Part shown: positions 22,802 to 34,800 of the stretch, in pieces
Position numbering within the stretch: the stretch's first letter is position 1
How the letters are laid out: the number at the start of each line of letters is the position of its first letter
Assembly: GCF_932526225.1 (NCBI RefSeq)
Contig: NC_064037.1
Coordinates: forward strand, 7,918,203 to 7,982,202
Direction of reading: 5' to 3'
Source of the DNA: Nematostella vectensis
Lineage: Eukaryota > Cnidaria > Anthozoa > Actiniaria > Edwardsiidae
Length of the DNA: 64,000 nt
Notes under the pieces: generated by a model
Told to the model about the DNA's origin: nothing
Seen by the model: the letters and a program-made list of their open reading frames with translations, nothing else
The model's database searches: none
Made by a program: the position numbers and the translations under genes

Positions 22802-25800
22802 ATGAGGTCGTACAATGTTGTTGTTTGTTTGGTATTTCTAGGGAATTTTATATTCTCCGGTTTCAAAGCTGAGAAAGATGTCGATTCTGAGCTGCTTCTG
22901 AAAGAGAGTGGTTTGTCAGAGAGCGAGCTTGATAAGCAGCTAGAGGATGACTTCTCCCCTGCCCTTTTATACGAAGATCAACAGCACAACGGTGAGCACT
23001 AGTATCCCCTGCCCTTTTATACGGAGATCAACAGCACATCGGTGAGCGCTAGTATCTCCTGCCCTTTTATACGGAGATCGACAGCACATCGGTGAGCGCT
23101 AGTATCTCCTGCCCTTTTTTACGAAGATCAACAGCACAACTGTGAGCGCTAGTATCCCCTGCCCTTTTATACGGAGATCGACAGCACAACGGTGAGCACT
23201 AGTATCCCCTGCCCTTTTATACGGAGATCAACAGCACAACGGTGAGCGCTAGTATCCCTTGCCCTTTTATACGGAGATCAACAGCACATCGGTGAGCGCT
23301 AGTATCTCCTGCCCTTTTTTACGAAGATCAACAGCACAACGGTGAGCGCTAGTATCCCCTGCCCTTTTATACGGAGATCAACAGTACAACGGTGAGTGCT
23401 AGTATTCCCTGCCCTTTTATACGGAGATCAACAGCACATCGGTGAGCGCTAGTATCTCCTGTCCTTTTATACGGAGATCAACAGCACAACGGTGAGCGCT
23501 AGTATCCCCTGCCCTTTTATACGGAGATCAACAGCACATCGGTGAGCGCTAGTATCCCCTGCCCTTTTATACGGAGATCAACAGTACAACGGTGAGCACT
23601 AGTATCCCCTGCCCTTTTATACGGAGATCAACAGCACAACGGTGAGCGCTAGTATCCCTGCCCTTTTATACGGAGATCAACAGCACATCGGTGAGCGCTA
23701 GTATCCCTGCCCTTTTATACGGAGATCAACAGCACATCGGTGAGCGCTAGTATCCCTTGCCCTTTTATACGGAGATCAACAGCACAACGGTGAGCGCTAG
23801 TATCCCTGTCCTTTTATACGGAGATCAACAGCACAACGGTGAGTACTAGTATCTCCTGCCCTTTTATACGGAGATCAACAGCACATCGGTGAGCGCTAGT
23901 ATCCCCTGCCCTTTTATACGGAGATCAACAGTACAACGGTGAGCACTAGTATCCCCTGCCCTTTTATACGGAGATCAACAGCACAACGGTGAGCGCTAGT
24001 ATCCCTGCCCTTTTATACGGAGATCGACAGCACAACGGTGAGCACTAGTATCTCCTGCCCTTTTATACGGAGATCAACAGCACAACGGTGAGCGCTAGTA
24101 TCCCCTGCCCTTTTATACGGAGATCAACAGCACAACGGTGAGCACTAGTATCTCCTGCCCTTTTTTACGAAGATCAACAGCACAACTGTGAGCACTTGTA
24201 TCTCCAGCCCTTTTATACGGAGATGAACAGCACAACGGTGAGCACTAGTATCCCCTGCCCTTTTATACGGAGATCAACAGCACAACGGTGAGCACTAGTA
24301 TCTCCTGCCCTTTTATACGGAGATCAACAGCACATCGGTGAGCGCTAGTATCTCCTGCCCTTTTATACGGAGATCAACAGCACATCGGTGAGCGCTAGTA
24401 TCTCCTGCCCTTTTTTACGAAGATCAACAGCACAACGGTGAGCACTAGTATCTCCTGCCCTTTTATACGGAGATCAACAGCACATCGGTGAGCACTAGTA
24501 TCTCCTGCCCTTTTATACGGAGATCAACAGCACATCGGTGAGCGCTAGTATCTCCTGCCCTTTTATACGGAGATCAACAGCACAACGGTGAGCGCTAGTA
24601 TCCCTGCCCTTTTATACGGAGATCGACAGCACAACGGTGAGCACTAGTATCTCCTGCCCTTTTATACGGAGATCAACAGCACAACGGTGAGCGCTAGTAT
24701 CCCCTGCCCTTTTATACGGAGATCAACAGCACAACGGTGAGCACTAGTATCTCCTGCCCTTTTTTACGAAGATCAACAGCACAACTGTGAGCACTTGTAT
24801 CTCCAGCCCTTTTATACGGAGATGAACAGCACAACGGTGAGCACTAGTATCCCCTGCCCTTTTATACGGAGATCAACAGCACAACGGTGAGCACTAGTAT
24901 CTCCTGCCCTTTTATACGGAGATCAACAGCACATCGGTGAGCGCTAGTATCTCCTGCCCTTTTATACGGAGATCAACAGCACATCGGTGAGCGCTAGTAT
25001 CTCCTGCCCTTTTTTACGAAGATCAACAGCACAACGGTGAGCGCTAGTATCCCCTGCCCTTTTATACGGAGATCAACAGTACAACGGTGAGTGCTAGTAT
25101 CCCCTGCCCTTTTATACGGAGATCAACAGCACATCGGTGAGCGCTAGTATCTCCTGTCCTTTTATACGGAGATCAACAGCACAACGGTGAGCGCTAGTAT
25201 CCCCTGCCCTTTTATACGGAGATCAACAGCACATCGGTGAGCGCTAGTATCCCCTGCCCTTTTATACGGAGATCAACAGTACAACGGTGAGCACTAGTAT
25301 CCCCTGCCCTTTTATACGGAGATCAACAGCACAACGGTGAGCGCTAGTATCCCTGCCCTTTTATACGGAGATCAACAGCACATCGGTGAGCGCTAGTATC
25401 CCTTGCCCTTTTATACGGAGATCAACAGCACAACGGTGAGCGCTAGTATCCCTGTCCTTTTATACGGAGATCAACAGCACAACGGTGAGTACTAGTATCT
25501 CCTGCCCTTTTATACGGAGATCAACAGCACATCGGTGAGCGCTAGTATCCCCTGCCCTTTTATACGGAGATCAACAGTACAACGGTGAGCACTAGTATCC
25601 CCTGCCCTTTTATACGGAGATCAACAGCACAACGGTGAGCGCTAGTATCCCTGCCCTTTTATACGGAGATCGACAGCACAACGGTGAGCACTAGTATCTC
25701 CTGCCCTTTTATACGGAGATCAACAGCACAACGGTGAGCGCTAGTATCCCCTGCCCTTTTATACGGAGATCAACAGCACAACGGTGAGCACTAGTATCCC

Positions 25801-28800
25801 CTGCCCTTTTATACGGAGATCAACAGCACAACGGTGAGCACTAGTATCTCCTGCCCTTTTTTACGAAGATCAACAGCACAACTGTGAGCACTTGTATCTC
25901 CAGCCCTTTTATACGGAGATGAACAGCACAACGGTGAGCACTAGTATCCCCTGCCCTTTTATACGGAGATCAACAGCACAACGGTGAGCACTAGTATCTC
26001 CTGCCCTTTTATACGGAGATCAACAGCACATCGGTGAGCGCTAGTATCTCCTGCCCTTTTATACGGAGATCGACAGCACAACGGTGGGCGCTAGTATCCC
26101 TTGCCCTTTTTTACGAAGATCAACAGCACAACTGTGAGCACTTGTATCTCCAGCCCTTTTATACGGAGATCAACAGCACAACGGTGAGCGCTAGTATCTC
26201 CTGCCCTTTTTTACGAAGATAAACAGCACAACGGTAAGCGCTAGTACCCACTGCCCTTTTATACGGTGATCAACAGCACAACGGTGAGCGCTAGTATCCC
26301 CTGCCCTTTTATACGCACAACGGTGAGCGCTAGTACCCACTGCCCTTTTATACGGAGATCAACAGCACATCGGTGAGCGCTAGTATCCCTTGCCCTTTTA
26401 TACGGAGATCAACAGCACAACGGTGAGCGCTAGTATCCCTGTCCTTTTATACGGAGATCAACAGCACAACTGTGAGCACTAGTATCCCCTGCCCTTTTAT
26501 ACGGAGATCGACAGCACAACGGTGAGCACTAGTATCCCCTGCCCTTTTATACGGAGATCAACAGCACAACGGTGAGCGCTAGTATCCCTTGCCCTTTAAT
26601 ACGGAGATCAACAGCACAACGGTGAGTACTAGTATCTCCTGCCCTTTTATACGGAGATCAACAGCACAACGGTGAGCACTAGTATCCCCTGCCCTTTTAT
26701 ACGGAGATCAACAGCACAACGGTGAGCGCTAGTATCCCCTGCCCTTTTATACGGAGATCGACAGCACAACGGTGAGCACTAGTATCTCCTGCCCTTTTAT
26801 ACGGAGATCGACAGCACAACGGTGAGCACTAGTATCCCCTGCCCTTTTATACGGAGATCAACAGCACAACGGTGAGCGCTAGTATCCCCTGCCCTTTTAT
26901 ACGGAGATCGACAGCACAACGGTGAGCACTAGTATCTCCTGCCCTTTTATACGGAGATCGACAGCACAACGGTGAGCACTAGTATCCCCTGCCCTTTTAT
27001 ACGGAGATCAACAGCACAACGGTGAGCGCTAGTATCCCCTGCCCTTTTATACGGAGATCGACAGCACAACGGTGAGCACTAGTATCCCCTGCCCTTTTAT
27101 ACGGAGATCGACAGCACAACGGTGAGCACTAGTATCTCCTGCCCTTTTATACGGAGATCAACAGCACAACGGTGAGCGCTAGTATCCCCTGCCCTTTTAT
27201 ACGGAGATCAACAGCACAACGGTGAGCACTAGTATCTCCTGCCCTTTTATACGGAGATCAACAGCACATCGGTGAGCGCTAGTATCCCCTGCCCTTTTAT
27301 ACGGAGATCAACAGCACATCGGTGAGCACTAGTATCTCCTGCCCTTTTATACGGAGATCAACAGCACATCGGTGAGCACTAGTATCTCCTGCCCTTTTAT
27401 ACGGAGATGAACAGCACAACGGTGAGCGCTAGTATCCCTTGCCCTTTTATACGGAGATCGACAGCACAACGGTGAGCGCTAGTATCCCTTGCCCTTTTAT
27501 ACGGAGATCGACAGCACAACGGTGAGCACTAGTATCTCCTGCCCTTTTATACGGAGATCGACAGCACAACGGTGAGCACTAGTATCCCTTGCCCTTTTAT
27601 ACGGAGATCAACAGCACATCGGTGAGCACTAGTATCCCTTGCCCTTTTATACGGAGATCAACAGCACAACGGTGAGCGCTAGTATCCCCTGCCCTTTTAT
27701 ACGGAGATCAACAGCACAACGGTGAGCACTAGTATCTCCTGCCCTTTTTTACGAAGATCAACAGCACAACTGTGAGCACTTGTATCTCCTGCCCTTTTAT
27801 ACGGAGATCAACAGCACAACGGTGAGCACTAGTATCCCTTGCCCTTTTATACGGAGATCGACAGCACAACGGTGAGCACTAGTATCTCCTGCCCTTTTAT
27901 ACGGAGATCAACAGCACATCGGTGAGCGCTAGTATCTCCTGTCCTTTTATACGGAGATCAACAGCACAACGGTGAGTACTAGTATCTCCTGCCCTTTTAT
28001 ACGGAGATCAACAGCACAACGGTGAGCACTAGTATCTCCTGCCCTTTTATACGGAGATCGACAGCACAACGGTGAGCACTAGTATCCCCTGCCCTTTTAT
28101 ACGGAGATCAACAGCACAACGGTGAGCGCTAGTATCCCTTGCCCTTTTATACGGAGATCGACAGCACAACGGTGAGCACTAGTATCTCCTGCCCTTTTAT
28201 ACGGAGATCAACAGCACAACGGTGAGTACTAGTATCCCCTGCCCTTTTATACGGAGATCAACAGCACAACGGTGAGTACTAGTATCTCCTGCCCTTTTAT
28301 ACGGAGATCAACAGCACAACGGTGAGCACTAGTATCTCCTGCCCTTTTATACGGAGATCGACAGCACAACGGTGAGCACTAGTATCCCCTGCCCTTTTAT
28401 ACGGAGATCAACAGCACAACGGTGAGCGCTAGTATCCCTTGCCCTTTTATACGGAGATCAACAGCAGAACGGTGAGCGCTAGTATCCCCTGCCCTTTTAT
28501 ACGGAGATCAACAGCAGAACGGTGAGCGCTAGTATCCCCTGCCCTTTTATACGGAGATCGACAGCACAACGGTGAGCACTAGTATCCCCTGCCCTTTTAT
28601 ACGGAGATCGACAGCACAACGGTGAGCACTAGTATCCCTTGCCCTTTAATACGGAGATCAACAGCACAACGGTGAGTACTAGTATCTCCTGCCCTTTTAT
28701 ACGGAGATCAACAGCACAACGGTGAGCGCTAGTATCTCCTGCCCTTCTAAAACGGCAAGCTCTAGTATCTCTATAGTAGTCCTTTTATACGGCGAGCAAC

Positions 28801-31800
28801 AACGCCCGCGAACATCAACTATATTGTTATATTATAGACGAAAACGACACTCACCATGATACTTCAAGTGACGTCACCAAAGGTAGATGTAGTGTTCACA
28901 GCTTACCCAAGTCATGCACCTTCACTCCTAGCTGCTGCACTGTCACGTGTCCTGTCACGCAGCGAAGCAAAAAGGGTACAGCGCAGTTCATCCTGCCAAT
29001 GTGCGGCCCCCCTGTGGTGCACGCCGTCGTGACTATCCCCAGCTTGGAGCTGAACAAGACGTATACGTACAGGCCTGGTCCCCAGGCCGAAATCGTACGA
29101 ATGCCGGAGTTTGAGTACGAGTTTGGTCACGTGTTCAATAAGTTGTCTGTGATGACTACGATGGTTGAGGACAGCGGCAAGTTGCGCTTTAAGGTAACGT
29201 ACAAAAAGAGTTCGCGGAATATCTCTTGCATGTGATTGGACAAGTGTCTCGTCGCGTTAGACCGGGCGATTGTCTCTTCGCATGTGATAAACAAGGTGTC
29301 TCTTCACACGTGATAATTGACAAGGTGTTTCTTAGCGCTTGATAATTGACTGTCTCTTCACACGTGATAATTGACAAGGTGTTTCTTAGCGCTTGATAAT
29401 TGACAAGGTGTCTCCTTCACACGTGATAATTGACAAGGTGTCTCTTCACACGTGATAATTGACAAGGGGTTTCTTCACACGTGATAATTGACAAGGTGTC
29501 TCTTCACACGTGATAGTTGACAAGGTGTTTCTTTACACGTGATAGTTGACAAGGTGTTTCTTTACACGTGATAATTGACAAGGTGTTTCTTCACACGTGA
29601 TAGTTGACAAGGTGTCTCTTCACACGTGATAGTTGACAAGGTGTCTCTTCACACGTGATAATTGACAAGGTGTCTCTTTACACGTGATAGTTGACAAGGT
29701 GTTTCTTTACACGTTATAGTTGACAAGGTGTTTCTTCACACGTGATAGTTGACAAGGTGTCTCTTCACACGTGATAGTTGACAAGGTGTCTCTTCACACG
29801 TGATAATTGACAAGGTGTCTCTTCACACGTGATAATTGACAAGGTGTTTCTTTACACGTGATAATTGACAAGGTGTCTCTTCACACGTGATAATTGACAA
29901 GGTGTCTCTTCACACGTGATAGTTGACAAGGTGTCTCTTCACACGTGATAATTGACAAGGTGTCTCTTCACACGTGATAATTGACAAGGTGTCTCTTCAC
30001 GCGTGATAATTGACAAGGGGTTTCTTCACACGTGATAATTGACAAGGTGTCTCTTCACACGTGATAGTTGACAAGGTGTTTCTTTACACGTGATAATTGA
30101 CAAGGTGTTTCTTTACACGTGATAGTTGACAAGGTGTTTCTTCACACGTGATAATTGACAAGGTGTCTCTTTACACGTGATAGTTGACAAGGTGTTTCTT
30201 TACACGTGATAATTGACAAGGTGTTTCTTTACACGTGATAATTGACAAGGTGTTTCTTTACACGTGATAGTTGACAAGGTGTTTCTTCACACGTGATAGT
30301 TGACAAGGTGTTTCTTTACACGTGATAGTTGACAAGGTGTTTCTTTACACGTGATAGTTGACAAGGTGTTTCTTCACACGTGATAGTTGACAAGGTGTTT
30401 CTTTACACGTGATAATTGACAAGGTGTGTCTTCACACGTGATAATTGACAAGGTGTCTCTTCACACGTGATAATTGACAAGGTGTCTCTTCACACGTGAT
30501 AATTGACAAGGTGTCTCTTCACACGTGATAATTGACAAGGTGTCTCTTCACACGTGATAATTGACAAGGTGTCTCTTCACACGTGATAATTGACAAGGTG
30601 TTTCTTCACACGTGATAATTGACAAGGTGTTTCTTTACACGTGATAATTGACAAGGTGTTTCTTTACACGTGATAATTGACAAGGTGTTTCTTCACACGT
30701 GATAATTGACAAGGTGTTTCTTTACACGTGATAGTTGACAAGGTGTTTCTTCACACGTGATAGTTGACAAGGTGTCTCTTCACACGTGATAATTGACAAG
30801 GTGTCTCTTCACACGTGATAGTTGACAAGGTGTCTCTTCACACGTGATAATTGACAAGGTGTTTCTTCACACGTGATAATTGACAAGGGGTTTCTTCACA
30901 CGTGATAGTTGACAAGGTGTCTCTTCACACGTGATAGTTGACAAGGTGTCTCTTCACACGTGATAATTGACAAGGTGTCTCTTTACACGTGATAATTGAC
31001 AAGGTGTCTCTTCACACGTGATAGTTGACAAGGTGTTTCTTTACACGTGATAATTGACAAGGTGTTTCTTTACACGTGATAATTGACAAGGTGTTTCTTT
31101 ACACGTGATAGTTGACAAGGTGTTTCTTCACACGTGATAGTTGACAAGGTGTTTCTTTACACGTGATAGTTGACAAGGTGTTTCTTTACACGTGATAGTT
31201 GACAAGGTGTTTCTTCACACGTGATAGTTGACAAGGTGTCTCTTCACACGTGATAATTGACAAGGTGTCTCTTTACACGTGATAATTGACAAGGTGTTTC
31301 TTTACACGTGAAAGTTGACAAGGTGTCTCTTTACACGTGATAGTTGACAAGGTTTCTCTCTGCAGGTGATGACCAAGACGCAAGGCAGCGTATCAGGATT
31401 CACAAAGTACGAGTTCAACACGACAATGTTTACAGCGATTACCGCGATGCCTTCCAAGACATGCTGTGAGTACCAAGGATGATCATGATGATGAAATGAC
31501 TATAGTTGTTGCATACTGATGATGATAATGATAATGGTGGCGGTGATAATGATGATAGTGGTAGAGTTGATGTCGATGATGATGGCGTTAATGATGATGA
31601 CGATGGTACTCCACTGCAATTACCGTGATGACTTCCAAGACGTGCGGTCTTGGAAGGTAATGATGGTAATGATGTTAGTGATGATAATCATGATGATAGT
31701 AATGATAATAATGATCATGAGAATAATGTATACTAAATTTCTATGTGAATAACTGCTTCATCTTCGTTCTCCAGCCAAATCGAAACCTGGTTGCACGGCC

Positions 31801-34800
31801 CCTCCCAAAGTACCGGCTAAAGTAACAAGTGGACCACGCCACTGCTTAGGCCTAACCATCCCTGGGGGACTCTGCCGCATCAGCGCTGATTGCCTCAAGA
31901 TCACCTGTTCACTCAAGTTCGCCGGCCAAAATCTGTCGGCCTCCTTTAGCCTCAACAAATGTGACAAGCCTGTAACGCTCGGTATGCATGTCAAGGTGCC
32001 CGGGCTTAAGCTTGATTGGTCCAAGAAGCACAAGCCTGAAGCTGCTATCCCAATCCCTCAGTTTGCTTATAGTATTGGTATGGCCGAGGGGGGCGTGTTT
32101 GTCAGTCTAGGGGTCGCTTCTCAAAAGGGCAAGCTGGCATTAACGGTAAGGCCTTGGGTATAGTATCGATGTGGCAGATAAGAGTGCATGTCCGTACAAT
32201 GAGGGGTGCAGGGGGTGCGTTTACAACGGCGAAAAGTCCACTGCCGGTTCGTAATAGACGTGCTTTTTGTAGACAAAACTATAAAGCATAAACGAATTAG
32301 ATAAAAAAAAGTCATTCTAGATCACTCTGGTATGAAATAAATCGAGGGGAGACTGGATAATTTAGAAAAACTCGCATAGACGGCGAGGACCTATTCCAAA
32401 TACTATATGAAGGTGGATGCTGGAGAGGGGGTGCCGATTATGGGAGGGAAATGGGATCAGTGGAAAGGCAAGCATTGACGGTAAGGTCTTGTACGCATAT
32501 AATATTGATATGGCCGAGGAAAGGGCGAGGCCGACTCGGCTTCTATAGGTTTCGTTCTTTTTTTTATGCACCCAAAAATGAAATAAATTTGGTAAATAAG
32601 AGGTGCAGACAATAGCACTCATGTTTGTTTTTTTGGTCTTTTGGTCTTTTTTTTTTTGGTCCACAGATTCGAATGATGGTTGGTGTCAAAATTAGAATTT
32701 TGTGGAAAATGGTTAAAAAATTCCCGATTAATTTGAAACTGTTGCAGCTTAAGCTGCCAATAGCTGCCGACTGCGGTGAGTATGCTAAAAACCCATGTAG
32801 AATCAGGAATAAGAAAAAAACATCGTATTCTTGTTGTTGCGATTATTTGTGTTGCTGCTATTGTAATTATTGATGTTGCTGCTATTGTAATTATTGATGT
32901 TGTTGCTATTGTAATTATTGATGTTGCTGCTATTGTAATTGTTTATATTGCTATTGTAATTATTGATGTTGCTGCTATTGTAATTATTGATGTTGCTGCT
33001 ATTGTAATTATTGATGTTGTTGCTATTGTAATTATTGATGTTGCTGCTATTGTAATTATTGATGTTGTTGCTATTGTAATTATTGATGCTGCTGCTATTG
33101 TAATTATTGATGTTGTTGCTATTGTAATTATTGATGTTGTTGCTATTGTAATTATTGATGTTGCTGCTATTGTAATTATTGATGTTGCTGCTATTGTAAT
33201 TATTTATATTGCTATTGTAATTGTTGATGTTGCTGCTATTGTAATTATTGATGCTGCTGCTATTGTTATTGTTGATCTTGTTGCTATTGTAATTATTGAT
33301 GTTGTTGTTGCTATTGTAATTATTGATGTTGCTGCTATTGTAATTATTGATGTTGCTGCTATTGTAATTATTGATGTTGTTGCTATTGTAAGTATTGATG
33401 TTGCTGCTATTGTAAATATTGAGGTTGTTGCTATTGTAATTATTGATGCTGCTGCTATTGTAATTATTGATGTTGTTGCTATTGTAATTATTGATGTTGT
33501 TGCTATTGTAATTATTGATGTTGCTGCTATTGTAATTATTGATGTTGCTGCTATTGTAATTATTTATATTGCTATTGTAATTGTTGATGTTGCTGCTATT
33601 GTAATTATTGATGCTGCTGCTATTGTTATTGTTGATCTTGTTGCTATTGTAATTATTGATGTTGCTGCTATTGTAAATATTGAGGTTGTTGCTATTGTAA
33701 TTATTGATGTTGCTGCTATTGTAATTATTGATGTTGCTGCTATTGTAATTATTGATGTTGCTGCTATTGTAATTGTTGATGTTGTTGCTATTGTAATTAT
33801 TGATGCTGCTGCTATTCTAATTATTGATGTTGTTGCTATTGTAATTATTGATGTTGCTGCTATTGTAATTATTGATGTTGCTGCTATTGTAATTATTGAT
33901 GTTGTTGCTATTGTAAGTATTGATGTTGCTGCTATTGTAAATATTGAGGTTGTTGCTATTGTAATTATTGATGTTGCTGCTATTGTAATTATTGATGTTG
34001 CTATTGTAATTATTGATGTTGCTGCTATTGTAATTGTTGATGTTGTTGCTATTGTAATTATTGATGCTGCTGCTATTCTAATTATTTATATTGCTATTGT
34101 AATTGTTGATGTTGCTGCTATTGTAATTATTGATGTTGCTGCTATTGTAATTATTTATATTGCTATTGTAATTGTTGATGTTGCTGCTATTGTAATTATT
34201 GATGCTGCTGCTATTGTAATTATTGATGTTGCTGCTATTCTAATTATTGATGCTGCTGCTATTGTAATTATTGATGTTGTTGCTATTGTAATTATTGGTG
34301 TTGCTGCTATTGTAATAATTGGTGTTGCTGCTATTGTAATTATTGATGTTGTTGCTATTGTAATTATTGGTGTTGCTGCTATTGTAATAATTGGTGTTGC
34401 TGCTATTGTAATTATTGATGTTGCTGCTATTCTAATTATTGATGTTGCTGCTATTGTAATTATTGATGTTGCTGCTATTGTAATTATTGATGTTGTTGCT
34501 ATTGTAAGTATTGATGTTGCTGCTATTGTAAATATTGAGGTTGTTGCTATTGTAAGTATTGATGTTGCTGCTATTGTAAATATTGAGGTTGTTGCTATTG
34601 TAATTATTGATGTTGCTGCTATTGTAATTATTGATGTTGCTATTGTAATTATTGATGTTGCTGCTATTCTAATTGTTGATGTTGTTGCTATTGTAATTAT
34701 TGATGTTGTTGCTGCTATTGTAATTATTGATGTTGCTGCTATTGTAATTATTGATGTTGCTGCTATTGTAATTGTTGATGTTGTTGCTATTGTAATTATT

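Noticed and set aside
22953..31355. CRISPR-like or centromeric satellite interpretation of the 50- and 29-bp arrays
   Set aside because: No spacer/repeat alternation. The arrays lie between consistent splice sites of one gene and differ in unit.
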